From assembly GCA_949287095.1 (NCBI GenBank), contig CASEFA010000013.1:1-56802 (forward strand): DNA of 56,802 bases, given 5' to 3'. The first letter of the stretch is position 1. Each line of letters opens with the position of its first letter. This document shows, in pieces, positions 25,404 to 33,984 of the stretch. The position numbers and the translations under genes were made by a program. Below the pieces are notes generated by a model, which worked only from the letters and a program-made list of their open reading frames with translations, ran no database searches and was not told where the DNA came from. Origin of the DNA: an uncultured Bacillota bacterium. GTDB lineage: Bacteria > Bacillota > Clostridia > Peptostreptococcales > Anaerovoracaceae.

Positions 25404-27119
25404 TTAACACTCCTTTCTGTTCGGACAGTGAATTCTGCTGCAATGCCTGCAGTCGTGGGTGCAGTCGCCCATGTTCTGAGTCCACTTTCCCTGGACTCCC
25501 TCTCCCTGAACGAGTCCCGCCTTCTGAGGGTCTGAGCCGGCTTTGACAGCTTCTCCGCCTAACGGATTGGCCCCTCCGATAGGTTCGTCGTCCTTGTATG
25601 CACACATATCGTAGCCCATTGCTTCCATCTCGGCGATGTGAGCCTGTCTTTCAGCTTCCTTTGCCTCCTGCTCAGCTACCTGAGCCTCGGCTTCCTGAAG
25701 AGCTTTGGATACTCCGGCAATCTGAGCGGTGTCCTTTTTCTCAGGGAATTTGAAATCAAGGCTCTTCTCCAGAAGCCTGATGGCCGCCTCCCTGTACTTC
25801 TTGGAAAGGACGCCGAGAGACGCCATGATGTAGTCGTTGTCCACCAGAATCTGCGCGTGGTCGGTAGGAAACAGCAGCATTCCCGTTTCGTTATGCTCGG
25901 CAATCTCCTTCATAATCTCAACTCTGTGAGGCAGTCTGGTGAGAGCTCCGCCGGTTCCGATTATGTATTTTACCTGGGTCAGGTCCTTGCCCTCGGCAAC
26001 AGTGCTCCTGCCCGAAGGTCCGTATATGTATCTGATGTATCCTGCGTGACGCTCCATGGCCTTTAAGACGGCTTCCTCTGTAAGTATCTCTACGAGAGTT
26101 CTCTCGTCATCGTTCTTCGGAATTGCAACGTAGGATTCCAGAGTTTTGTCAGGATCGATTCCGGCCTTCTCGCACTTTTTGCGGAATTCCTCTTCTCCCA
26201 TGGATTCGATGACCTTCATCCTGTTGACAAAGACGCCCAGGTCTCCTTCAACGGTACGCTTTGCCTTCGGCTCCGGCGAAATCATTATGCGGGCGATTTT
26301 GTCGGATTCGGTGGCTACGGAGTGAACGTCCGTGGTAGCTCCGCCCACGTCCAGAACAACCAGATCTCCCAGACAGTCATAGAGAAGCTTGGTACACTCC
26401 ATTACTGCGCCCGGCGTCGGGATTATAGGGCCGCTTACCATGTCTCTCACGTGTTCCATGCCCGGAGCATGAGTTATATTCTTCTCAAAGGCTTCCTGAA
26501 TCACCTTTCTGCACGGCTCAACGTTCAGGTCGTCTATTTTAGGATATACGTTTTCGACGTTATAAAGCTCCTGGCCGCTTTCCTCGTCAAAGATCAGCTC
26601 CATTTCTCCCTGGTTCTCCACGTTTCCTGCGTAGATAACCGGAGTCTTAAGTCCCAGAGCTCTGATTTTCTCAGCATTATCGAGGGCAGTGTCCCTTTCG
26701 CCGTAATCCACTCCGCCTGCTATGAGAATCAGGTTCGGGTTTATCTCCTTAATCTTTGCAAGGTCGGTTCTTCTCAGCTTTCCTGCGGTGATGTAGTGGA
26801 TTATGCCGCCTGCGCCGAGAGCCGCTTCCTTTGCAGCCTTTGCGGTCATATCGTATACGAGGCCGTGGACGGTCATCTTCAGTCCGCCTGCAGCCGATGA
26901 CGTAGCCAGCATATCGTCGTACTCAATGCTGTCGATTCCCTTCTTCCTGCAAAGGTCGTCGATAGCTCCCTGAAGACCTATCCTTACGTCTCCGTCCAGA
27001 ACCGAAGTCGGCGCCTGTCCCTGCCCCCAGAAAACCGGGTTCTCTGTCGCAAGGTCCGTAAAAGCGTTGACTACGGTAGTTGTAGAACCGATTTCAGCTA
27101 CTAATACGTCTACTTTCAT
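25404..27119 (-). CDS. GlmL/MutL-like accessory protein of ornithine aminomutase
   Basis: 571 residues, an ASKHA-fold (actin/Hsp70-like ATPase) protein of the GlmL group. It has the N-terminal phosphate motif VAEIGSTTT, LIAGGVDYGERDTA, and the second phosphate/adenosine motifs VLDVGGATTDVHS and YIIGTGGALTRL. Relatives accompany B12 mutases such as glutamate mutase and are thought to act in holoenzyme repair, so a role in keeping OraSE active is inferred. It is about 100 residues longer than glutamate-mutase GlmL. The tail ends in a cysteine cluster (Cys553, 557, 560, 565, 571) that may bind metal or a redox centre. Confidence 0.88.
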   Translation of the reverse strand: MKVDVLVAEIGSTTTVVNAFTDLATENPVFWGQGQAPTSVLDGDVRIGLQGAIDDLCRKKGIDSIEYDDMLATSSAAGGLKMTVHGLVYDMTAKAAKEAALGAGGIIHYITAGKLRRTDLAKIKEINPNLILIAGGVDYGERDTALDNAEKIRALGLKTPVIYAGNVENQGEMELIFDEESGQELYNVENVYPKIDDLNVEPCRKVIQEAFEKNITHAPGMEHVRDMVSGPIIPTPGAVMECTKLLYDCLGDLVVLDVGGATTDVHSVATESDKIARIMISPEPKAKRTVEGDLGVFVNRMKVIESMGEEEFRKKCEKAGIDPDKTLESYVAIPKNDDERTLVEILTEEAVLKAMERHAGYIRYIYGPSGRSTVAEGKDLTQVKYIIGTGGALTRLPHRVEIMKEIAEHNETGMLLFPTDHAQILVDNDYIMASLGVLSKKYREAAIRLLEKSLDFKFPEKKDTAQIAGVSKALQEAEAQVAEQEAKEAERQAHIAEMEAMGYDMCAYKDDEPIGGANPLGGEAVKAGSDPQKAGLVQGEGVQGKWTQNMGDCTHDCRHCSRIHCPNRKEC

Positions 27120-27132
27120 ATTTTCCTCCTTC

Positions 27133-27930
27133 TTACAACAGTTTGTTCGTGATTATGCTGTCTATCTCAGCAAGGTTAATGTATCCGTTCTCGTCATCGT
27201 AAGTCACGATGAGGTTCTTCCATGGCACAATTCCCCTGGTTTCGTACAAATTCATCTTCCACTTGTGTTTTTCTATGTAATCCCGTTTCCCCGTCATTCC
27301 GCAGTGTTCCCAGTAAAAAACCTTTCCGGAAGGCGTCATCACCGTGAAGTCCGGTGAGATTTCATACCTGTCTATGTGCATCGCCGGCTCGTATCTGAAC
27401 GGGATTCCGTATTCGTAAAGTCTCTCCGCTATGAGCATTTCGGATTTTGAACGAACCGCAAGTCCTCTCGACGTAAGGTGTACCTTCGCCTCGGGTCTGT
27501 AGCTGCTCTGCGGGTAGGTTTCGCTCGCCCAGACAGCGCGCGGGTCCTGGTCGTCCATGGTTTTCCTGAACAAATCCTGTGGCAGCTTCCTGATTGACGG
27601 GCTCAGGCTTTTCAGCACATTCCCGGAATTAAGATCGCCGATTTCTTCCATCGTTTCCCTCAAAATCCGTATGTTGTTTTCGATTATCGCTTTCTTCTCC
27701 GTCAGATACGCCTTCCTGGCCAGAGCCTCAACCGTCTCCCTGTCCGACGTTATGCCTTTCCGCACCCTTTTTCCGTTTTTTGTCGATACGCAAAAGTATC
27801 TGACGCCCCTCGTCTTTTCTTCCGAAACCATGAGGCTTCCGCGAGGGCATGCCGCAATCTCTTCGGTGACATTTTTCAGTTCAGTCTCCAGTTCTGTCAC
27901 CATACTCATTATTTTATACGTGTAATACAC
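27133..27930 (-). CDS. Predicted PD-(D/E)XK-like nuclease-fold protein
   Basis: 265 residues, no signal peptide or membrane segment. The N-terminal half is helical and charged. The C-terminal half shows a restriction-endonuclease-like order: KSEMLIAERLYEYG (Glu), ISPDFTVM (Asp), then VFYWEHCGM (Glu-His) and a Lys-rich segment ending WKNLIVTYDDENG. I recognise this as a family of stray nuclease-like proteins in Firmicutes but cannot name a function. The GTG start has AAGGGG 7 nt upstream; ATG codons 21-27 bp downstream are alternatives. It lies only 13 bp before the glmL-like gene, so it is transcribed with ornithine genes, probably as an intruder. Confidence 0.7.
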   Translation of the reverse strand: MYYTYKIMSMVTELETELKNVTEEIAACPRGSLMVSEEKTRGVRYFCVSTKNGKRVRKGITSDRETVEALARKAYLTEKKAIIENNIRILRETMEEIGDLNSGNVLKSLSPSIRKLPQDLFRKTMDDQDPRAVWASETYPQSSYRPEAKVHLTSRGLAVRSKSEMLIAERLYEYGIPFRYEPAMHIDRYEISPDFTVMTPSGKVFYWEHCGMTGKRDYIEKHKWKMNLYETRGIVPWKNLIVTYDDENGYINLAEIDSIITNKLL

Positions 27931-28014
27931 CCAAAATCCCCTTTTCTTTCCCTATTTCCCTGCTTTCGGTCGCGTTTTTTCGCGTTTTTCGGCGGTCTTC
28001 CCGGCGATTTCCCC

Positions 28015-28073
28015 AGAATTGGTGACAAAGGTGACATTTCTGCGATTATATATCAGTTTTGTCACCAATTCTA
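28015..28073 (-). promoter_or_regulatory. Promoter inside a 15-bp-arm palindrome (GGTGACA operator)
   Basis: AGAATTGGTGACAAA (28015-28029) is repeated exactly, inverted, at 28058-28072. A further GGTGACA at 28030 makes a 37-bp inverted pair with TGTCACC (28060-28066). In the centre, on the minus strand, is a TATAAT (28045-28050) with a weak -35 TAGAAT (28068-28073), spacer 17 bp. This would drive the nuclease-glmL-orr transcript, with a repressor site covering the promoter. The word GGTGACA recurs at 39513-39561. Confidence 0.65.
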
Positions 28074-28117
28074 AATGAGAAGCGTGCGCTCGTCCGCCGG
28101 CAAAGCCCGCTAATCTG

Positions 28118-28148
28118 AAAAAGCGGGCGGGCTCCGAAGCCCGCCCGC
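28118..28148 (-). terminator. Terminator after oraE
   Basis: GCGGGCGGGCT (28123-28133) pairs with AGCCCGCCCGC (28138-28148), CCGA loop; TTTTT follows on the minus strand. It separates the ord-oraE transcript from the nuclease-glmL-orr one. Confidence 0.93.
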
Positions 28149-28184
28149 CGGAACAGTCAGCGTAAGTTCAACGCCGGTATGAGA

Positions 28185-30419
28185 CTATTTCTCTTCTCTT
28201 GGTGGAAGCTCGCCTCTTCTTCTCATTGCTTCCTCTGCAAGGAATGTTGCAACGTCGATACCATGGGAGTCTCTTCCGAATCCCTCATCGATACCGGTCT
28301 GTCTTGCATCCTCAGGAATTACCTGAGTTCCGCCTGCGCAGATTATTACCTTGTCTCTGATTCCCTTTTCTACTGCAAGATCATTGATTCTCTTCATGTT
28401 CTTGTAGTGGATGTTATCGTGGGAAATGATAGTGGAAGCAAGGATTGCGTCAGCGTTGAGCTCGATAGCGGCGTCAACAAGCTTTTCTACAGGAACGGAA
28501 GTTCCGAGGTAGTTAACCTTGATGCCCCACTTTTCGATTCCGCCGTGCTTGATGTTGATGATCTCTCTGAGACCTACGGAATGCTCGTCCTCACCTACTG
28601 TACCGCATACAACTACCATCGGATGATCCTGGAACTCCTTGTACAGAGTTGCATCGTCCAGATGATGTGGTTCAGGCGGTATCTCGAGAGTAGTAGGATC
28701 TACATCGAAGGTTACCTTGCCCTTCATCTCGATTCTGGTACCCTCTGCATCCTGGAGAACTTCCTTACTGATAACCTCGCACTGGTCAAGGCCCATCTTC
28801 TTACCGATTTCCAGAGCAGCAGCCTCTGCGGTTCTGGTGTTTGCAGGAATGCACATGGTAAGGAGAATAGTTCCGTCTGCGCACCATTCAACTTCAGGCT
28901 TGAGAGCCTCTCCATCCAGGTACTTCTTAACCTTCTCAAGTCTTACGTTAACAGTATCCTCTTCATCAAGCTCGTCGATGTAAACAATCTTGCTTCTGTC
29001 TTCGAAGGTGCATCCTCCGATAAGAGCGGAAGGGTTTTCAGGATCTCCGCCGTACTGCTCTACGTTGTTGTATCCGTAGTGAGCGGTTACAGGAGCCATG
29101 TAGTCTTCTTCTCTCTCGAAGATGTATCCGTAGCCTACGCCGCCTTCAGGATTTCTTGCGATACCGTCGCCGTTTCTTTCAGGATACTTTGCAGAGTCTA
29201 CGAAGAATCCCTGTCTTACGGCCTCGAAGTAGCCGCCTACCTCTACGATCTCTTCCATGAAGAGGCATGCTCTTTCTTTGATCTCTCTTGCCATCTCTCT
29301 GAGAGGTCCGTCCTTCTTCAGCTCTACCATATCCATAAGTCCGTCAAGACCTACGAGAGTCTGCTTAGCATTGTCGCAGGCTTCGATATTGTAGATGTGC
29401 CAAGGAACATTTCTTCCTTCGTCAGGAGTGATGGTGGACTGAATATCAGCGCTGGTCAGCTTGGAGATGAGCATATCCAGAACGTGAGTTACGGTAGCTT
29501 CTCTCGTGGAGGAGCAGATGTACTTGGTGTTCTGCTGAGCTCTCATCTTGTATCTTCCGCAGAAGTCTCTGAGGGCTACTGCATAAGGAAGGTCCATATA
29601 GAGTACCGGTGCAGGAGTTGCATCAGGCGGTACTGTGGACAAGCTGATGTTCTCAGGCTTGATTCCAACCTTTTCGGAGAAGAGGGAGTTGATAGCGTGC
29701 TGAACGATAAGCTCAGGCATTACCTTCCATGCTTCTCTTGCGGTTGCGTTAGCGTTATGAGCTCCGTCAATCTGGAGAATGCCGGCCCATGCGAGAATCT
29801 TCTTGGATTCGCATGCGTCAACAAAGGATCTTACGCAGTTGATATCTCTGTAAAGTACGTTGTACTGAGGGTCCTGGTGAGCACCGTTGATACCTTCTTC
29901 AGCGAACATTACAGCTACGTCAGGTCCTGCTACTCCGGATACGTAGGAGTGATAGTTGATTGGACGGCCTACTTCGTCTTCGATGATGTCCAGAGCCTTT
30001 CTCTGAGCTCTAACCTGCTTTCTCGTTACAGGAACACCGCCGATACCCTGCGGGGTACCTTCCATAAGTCCGTCGATGTGGGACTGACCCATATGTCTGA
30101 TAACCATGATATGGTCAGCACCGTGCCATGCAGCCATTCTCATTCTTCTGATATCGTCTTCAAAACGTCCGGAAGCGATCTCTGTAGTGATTACAGGAAG
30201 CGGCTGCGGGTCGATGTTGTCAAAGTACTTTGCCGGAGGCAGAGGTACGCTGTTCTTTAACGGCTCCGAGCAGTCTTTGTACTCGAAAGGTCCCATCTTA
30301 AGACCAGGGGCAGGCTTTCTCCATGTCCAGCCTCTTCTTCTAGGCTCATACTTATCGAGATCCTTAAGGATTTCTCTGACATCGAGCTTTTCATTCGGTT
30401 TCAAAATCATGTCTGCCAT
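28185..30419 (-). CDS. oraE: D-ornithine 4,5-aminomutase, large (B12/PLP) subunit
   Basis: 744 residues, full length for OraE. With OraS it converts D-ornithine to 2,4-diaminopentanoate using adenosylcobalamin and PLP. The N-terminal two thirds form the TIM-barrel substrate domain. The C-terminal ~130 residues are the B12-binding Rossmann domain, with the base-off motif DEHSVG (DxHxxG), a following ASTIIS and CAGGTQ. The PLP lysine is likely the Lys in GGIEKWGIK just after the B12 motif, as in the studied enzyme. It starts 2 bp after oraS. A 693-residue open frame on the opposite strand is a shadow. Confidence 0.97.
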   Translation of the reverse strand: MADMILKPNEKLDVREILKDLDKYEPRRRGWTWRKPAPGLKMGPFEYKDCSEPLKNSVPLPPAKYFDNIDPQPLPVITTEIASGRFEDDIRRMRMAAWHGADHIMVIRHMGQSHIDGLMEGTPQGIGGVPVTRKQVRAQRKALDIIEDEVGRPINYHSYVSGVAGPDVAVMFAEEGINGAHQDPQYNVLYRDINCVRSFVDACESKKILAWAGILQIDGAHNANATAREAWKVMPELIVQHAINSLFSEKVGIKPENISLSTVPPDATPAPVLYMDLPYAVALRDFCGRYKMRAQQNTKYICSSTREATVTHVLDMLISKLTSADIQSTITPDEGRNVPWHIYNIEACDNAKQTLVGLDGLMDMVELKKDGPLREMAREIKERACLFMEEIVEVGGYFEAVRQGFFVDSAKYPERNGDGIARNPEGGVGYGYIFEREEDYMAPVTAHYGYNNVEQYGGDPENPSALIGGCTFEDRSKIVYIDELDEEDTVNVRLEKVKKYLDGEALKPEVEWCADGTILLTMCIPANTRTAEAAALEIGKKMGLDQCEVISKEVLQDAEGTRIEMKGKVTFDVDPTTLEIPPEPHHLDDATLYKEFQDHPMVVVCGTVGEDEHSVGLREIINIKHGGIEKWGIKVNYLGTSVPVEKLVDAAIELNADAILASTIISHDNIHYKNMKRINDLAVEKGIRDKVIICAGGTQVIPEDARQTGIDEGFGRDSHGIDVATFLAEEAMRRRGELPPREEK

Positions 30420-30421
30420 CG

Positions 30422-30784
30422 TTATTTACCTCCCTTGAATAATGCTACAGCATCGTCCCAGTACTCTCCGCGGGCAAGAGCTTCTCCGGCCTCTCTGATG
30501 GAGATGTTCTTATCCTTGGATACCTTGTAAACAACATGGCCTGCACCATGACCCATCAGGTGTCTGTCCATGCATCCCTCTACGATTTTCTGAGTGTCGA
30601 GGGAGGAGATTCCCATTCTGAGAAGAACTGCTCTTTCAACGGAAGGAGTAGTGTTCTTTCTTCCCAGTTCCAGGAGAGGATCAACAACCTGAGCGGTCAG
30701 ATCCCAAAATCTGTTATAAAGTTCTTCGTCGGAAAGATTTGCGATATGCTTTCTTCTTTCTGCGAAATCGTCTGCTCTTTTCAT
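30422..30784 (-). CDS. oraS: D-ornithine 4,5-aminomutase, small subunit
   Basis: 120 residues, the usual size of OraS, which forms the heterodimer with OraE and is needed for catalytic activity. The recognisable region is RRKHIANLSDEELYNRFW, then the helix LLRMGISSLDTQKIVEGCM and the Gly-rich HLMGHGAGHVVYKV. It lies 19 bp after ortB and 2 bp before oraE, matching the usual oraS-oraE order. Confidence 0.95.
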   Translation of the reverse strand: MKRADDFAERRKHIANLSDEELYNRFWDLTAQVVDPLLELGRKNTTPSVERAVLLRMGISSLDTQKIVEGCMDRHLMGHGAGHVVYKVSKDKNISIREAGEALARGEYWDDAVALFKGGK

Positions 30785-30803
30785 TCTTTTTCTCCCTATA
30801 CTA

Positions 30804-32222
30804 TTAATACTCTACGCCTAACTCGTCCAGTACAGACTTAACAAAAGCCTCATCGGATCTGGTATCTGCTACCAGGAACTCGATGTCTTCTGCAGTAAGC
30901 TTCTTGCCGTTAGCTCTTGGAACGGATCTCTTAATCAGAGACTTTCTCAGATGGTTCAGATCCATATCCTTTACCTTGAAGAGACCAGGGTTTGCCGGAA
31001 GAACGATGTTCTTTCCAGGAACGTCTTCGGAAGGATCTCCGAACTTGATTTCAATACCGTTGTCTCTTGCGAAATCAAGCTGAGGCTGAATGTGCTTTCC
31101 TGCGCCGGTGTACTCGGTTTCGGTAACTACGAGGATAGCGTCTTCAGGAAGCTCCTGAGCGAGAGAGAACGCTGCAGCAAGTGCTGTATTTCCTGCAGGA
31201 CCTCTTTCAAGACCTTCAAGGTTTGCGAGCATTTCAGTCATGTACATAACTTCGCCCTGAGTAGTTGTAACGTATCTGTCCATGTATCTCAGAGGTCTTG
31301 CTGCACTTCTTGGAACGTCTCCGGTGTCAGGGTTCGTTGCGTGAGGTACGCCAAAGCCTGTATGACCGGTAGTGCAGGACTTCTTATTGAACTGTTCGTC
31401 GGAAGCCATATGGAGTCCGGTAAGGTCGATGGAAGCAGCTACTACGGTAGTGTCGGTTGCGCCGGCCTTGATAAGACCTCTTGCAGTACCGGTAACCATT
31501 CCGCCGCCTGCCTGAGTGCAGACTACCATCTCAGGATCCTTTCCATAGAGCTCACGGCAGTCCATGGCGATTTCATATCCCAGAGTCTCAACGCCTGCGA
31601 TACCGAAAGGTGAGTACAGGGATGCGTTGAAGTATCCGGAATCCTCCATTACGGAGAGGTGCTCGTAGAACAGCTCAGGTCCAACGGTAAGCTGGATAAC
31701 TTCTGCTCCCAGAGCTTCGCACTTTCTTGCCTTCTCAACGATTTCAGGCTGTCCAACGCCGTGGGAGTCGTAGCATTCCTGAACGATGATGCACTTCATT
31801 CCCTGCATTGCTGCCTGGGAAGCAACTGCCGCACCGTAGTTTCCGGAAGTAGCAGCGATAACGCCCTTGTAGCCCAGCTTCTTAGCGTGAGCTACAGCGC
31901 ATGCCGCACGTCTGTCTTTGAAGGAACCGGAAGCGTTTGCAGCTTCGTCCTTAACGAGGATTCTTGCACCGTATCCAGGCTTAGCATATTTTCTTGCCAG
32001 CTTGGTGATGTTTCTCAGCTCGAGAAGCTGGGTATGTCCAACGCCTGTCTTTGACTGAATTTTATCTACATCATCGATGGTGTAGCCGGTTGCCTTCATA
32101 AGGCCTTCGTAGTCGAATGCTACGGAGCCGGATTCGAAATCATTGAAGTCCAGACCAAGTGATTCCCTCATGATTTCAGCCGATCTTCCCATTACGGAAT
32201 TATAATCTTTAGCTAATGCCAT
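30804..32222 (-). CDS. ortB: 2-amino-4-oxopentanoate thiolase, beta subunit
   Basis: 472 residues, a fold-type II PLP enzyme like threonine synthase. The PLP lysine lies in GSFKDRRA and the phosphate-binding loop is AGGGM in CTQAGGGMVTG. With OrtA it cleaves 2-amino-4-oxopentanoate with CoA to acetyl-CoA and D-alanine, the energy-conserving end of the ornithine pathway. Start and stop overlap with ortA as TAATG, so the two subunits are translationally coupled. Confidence 0.96.
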   Translation of the reverse strand: MALAKDYNSVMGRSAEIMRESLGLDFNDFESGSVAFDYEGLMKATGYTIDDVDKIQSKTGVGHTQLLELRNITKLARKYAKPGYGARILVKDEAANASGSFKDRRAACAVAHAKKLGYKGVIAATSGNYGAAVASQAAMQGMKCIIVQECYDSHGVGQPEIVEKARKCEALGAEVIQLTVGPELFYEHLSVMEDSGYFNASLYSPFGIAGVETLGYEIAMDCRELYGKDPEMVVCTQAGGGMVTGTARGLIKAGATDTTVVAASIDLTGLHMASDEQFNKKSCTTGHTGFGVPHATNPDTGDVPRSAARPLRYMDRYVTTTQGEVMYMTEMLANLEGLERGPAGNTALAAAFSLAQELPEDAILVVTETEYTGAGKHIQPQLDFARDNGIEIKFGDPSEDVPGKNIVLPANPGLFKVKDMDLNHLRKSLIKRSVPRANGKKLTAEDIEFLVADTRSDEAFVKSVLDELGVEY

Positions 32223-32524
32223 TAGTTTTCACCTCCGAACTGCATGATCTCTCTGAGCTGCTTATCGATTTCGATAATTTCAGGAACGAATTTGCCATAG
32301 CTGTGAGTATAGTAAGGGTTCGCTTCGACGAGAGTTCCCTTCTCTTCACGGCCGGTTGCCGTAATAACGGTAACCTCATCGCCTATTTCAGCGTCTTCTT
32401 TAAGGCTTCCTTTTACCCACATCTCAAAATCTACATGCTTGGTGTCTTCAGGAAGCTTGGCAGTTCTTTCCTCAGCCTTGAGTATGACTGAATGGATTCT
32501 TACCCATGTGTCCTTTTTAACCAT
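32222..32524 (-). CDS. ortA: 2-amino-4-oxopentanoate thiolase, alpha subunit
   Basis: 100 residues, the small OrtA subunit. Typical are MVKKDTWVRIHSVIL, a central beta-rich part (VWKG-like KGSLKEDAEIGDEVTVITATGREEKG, written here in two parts: KGSLKEDAEIGDE and VTVITATGREEKG) and the C-terminal NPYYTHSYGKFVPEI. It has no catalytic fold of its own that I can recognise and works with OrtB. It lies 95 bp after ord; that gap holds a hairpin (32554-32578). Confidence 0.93.
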   Translation of the reverse strand: MVKKDTWVRIHSVILKAEERTAKLPEDTKHVDFEMWVKGSLKEDAEIGDEVTVITATGREEKGTLVEANPYYTHSYGKFVPEIIEIDKQLREIMQFGGEN

Positions 32525-32553
32525 TTTAACTCACTCCTCACTTACAGACGACA

Positions 32554-32578
32554 GGAACAGCCCGGGAAGAGCCGTTCC
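32554..32578 (-). other. mRNA hairpin between ord and ortA
   Basis: GGAACAGC (32554-32561) and GCCGTTCC (32571-32578) pair fully in the minus-strand RNA (one G-U), 9-nt loop, with no U-tract. It could be a processing or stability element setting Ord against OrtAB/OraSE levels. It is not a terminator. Confidence 0.55.
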
Positions 32579-32619
32579 TTACGTCTACGTTGTAATAAAA
32601 TTCGTGTTTACTGCCTGTC

Positions 32620-33678
32620 TTATTTTACGATTTTCTTGTCAGGGCAGATTCTTTCTCTAACGTCTCCCATGAGAGCGCGAGGAATAGGAAGAGTAATCAT
32701 GGTGTGAAGACCAGCTTCAGCGTTGATAACCTGCGGAATCATGTTTACGCACATTGCGATAGTTCCGAGACCGCCTTCAACCTCTGGGCTGTTAACCATG
32801 TTAACTGCAGGAGTTCCTTCGATGATTACATAGTCACCGGTCTGAACGCCAACCTGCTCAGGCTCGATCTGCTGTGGATGCTCCATTCTGATTTCCATAC
32901 CGTTGGAAAGGGTAGCGTCAGCAGTCATGGATACGCCTGCGCAGCTTCCTGCTGCAGCGAATCCGTAAGGGGACTTTCTGTCAACGTCAGTAGTGATAGG
33001 CTCCATATCCTGAGCAAACTTCTCAACCTTGAGGCCGAGACCTTCTGCCATCATTCCTACGGACTCGGCAAATCCTACGTGACCTGCCATAGTTCCGTCT
33101 GCCTTTCTCTTGTAGAACTCGTCTACGGAGATACCGATTCCCTGTTCTTCCATTACTGCAGGACCGAATGGGGAGAGGGAGTTAACTCTTCTGGAGAGGA
33201 TGTGCTTAACGTCAACCATGCATCCGGTCATAACGAGTACGAGCATATCCATGATGTGTCCAGGGTTGATACCGGTTCCCAGGCAGGATACTCCGTTGGC
33301 CTTGGCAATCTCGTCGAGCTGCTTTGCAAGTTCAGGCTCCTGAGCTGCAGGGTAAGCCATTTCCTCAGCGGAAGTGATAACGTTAATCTTCTGTTCCATT
33401 ATGAACTTAAGCTTGTCAAATGCGTTTCTGGTGAAAGAGTCTGTGCAAAGAAGAACGATATCAGCTGCACCTGGCTTGATGATGTCTTCAGCAGCCTGGA
33501 TCTTAACGTCAGGTCTGTCGCCTCTTTCGGTCTTGATGTAGTCGTACATGGAAGTTCCGATCTTCTTGCCTCTTCCTGCAACACCTACAATGTCAACACC
33601 TTTCTTAGTAAGAAGCATGTCAGCCATTCCGCCGCCCATAGCGCCAAGGCCCCAGATAATTACTTTTACATTTTCCAT
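32620..33678 (-). CDS. ord: 2,4-diaminopentanoate dehydrogenase
   Basis: 352 residues from the ATG at 33678 (GGAGAG 9 nt upstream; an in-frame start 8 codons earlier is rejected). The N-terminal Rossmann motif is WGLGAMGGGMA, and the C-terminal domain resembles dihydrodipicolinate-reductase-like oxidoreductases. It oxidatively deaminates 2,4-diaminopentanoate to 2-amino-4-oxopentanoate, making NAD(P)H and ammonia. First gene of the ord-ortA-ortB-oraS-oraE transcript, which starts from a sigma-54 promoter 95 bp upstream. Confidence 0.95.
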   Translation of the reverse strand: MENVKVIIWGLGAMGGGMADMLLTKKGVDIVGVAGRGKKIGTSMYDYIKTERGDRPDVKIQAAEDIIKPGAADIVLLCTDSFTRNAFDKLKFIMEQKINVITSAEEMAYPAAQEPELAKQLDEIAKANGVSCLGTGINPGHIMDMLVLVMTGCMVDVKHILSRRVNSLSPFGPAVMEEQGIGISVDEFYKRKADGTMAGHVGFAESVGMMAEGLGLKVEKFAQDMEPITTDVDRKSPYGFAAAGSCAGVSMTADATLSNGMEIRMEHPQQIEPEQVGVQTGDYVIIEGTPAVNMVNSPEVEGGLGTIAMCVNMIPQVINAEAGLHTMITLPIPRALMGDVRERICPDKKIVK

Positions 33679-33727
33679 TGCTTTTCTCTCCTTTTCTAAC
33701 AACTAAAGATATAAAGATTTTATTTAT

Positions 33728-33742
33728 AATGACTCAGTCATT
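33728..33742. promoter_or_regulatory. Palindrome in the ord leader
   Basis: AATGACT-C-AGTCATT, a perfect 15-bp palindrome between the sigma-54 promoter and the ord start, followed by a partial second ACTCAG. The one-base centre argues for a protein site rather than an RNA hairpin. Confidence 0.4.
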
Positions 33743-33772
33743 ACTCAGCCATTAAAGCCACTGATATAATTC

Positions 33773-33788
33773 GCAATTATTATGCCAA
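33773..33788 (-). promoter_or_regulatory. Sigma-54 (-24/-12) promoter of the ornithine operon
   Basis: Minus strand TTGGCA-N6-TTGC: GG at 33785-33786 and GC at 33773-33774 with exactly 10 bp between, the sigma-54 rule. It lies 95 bp before the ord ATG and downstream of a sigma-54 activator gene with two operator palindromes about 160-200 bp upstream. Confidence 0.85.
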
Positions 33789-33945
33789 CGAAATCCTTGT
33801 ATACATAATACCTGCATCACTTATATTATTTTCACATTTTCAACGGTTGCACGGTTTTCTACACAAAAAAACGGTCTCGATTATTCGCAGAATATTCATC
33901 CTTTGCAAGAATATCTCTATAATCCGACCGTTAAATCCGTTTTTC

Positions 33946-33984
33946 TGCAAAACTATTTGCGTTATTTATGCAAACTTTTTTGCA
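33946..33984. promoter_or_regulatory. Upstream activator sites for the sigma-54 regulator
   Basis: Two palindromes of the same form: TGCAAA-N4-TTTGCG (33946-33961) and TGCAAA-N4-TTTGCA (33969-33984), 23 bp apart. The second abuts the stop codon of the activator gene. A third copy lies at 35433-35448. A lone TTTGCA half site is at 33902-33907. Confidence 0.75.

Noticed and set aside
28179-30260. 693-codon open frame opposite oraE
   Set aside because: It mirrors oraE exactly, has a Ser/Val/Tyr-rich composition typical of an antisense frame, and no recognisable family or ribosome site.
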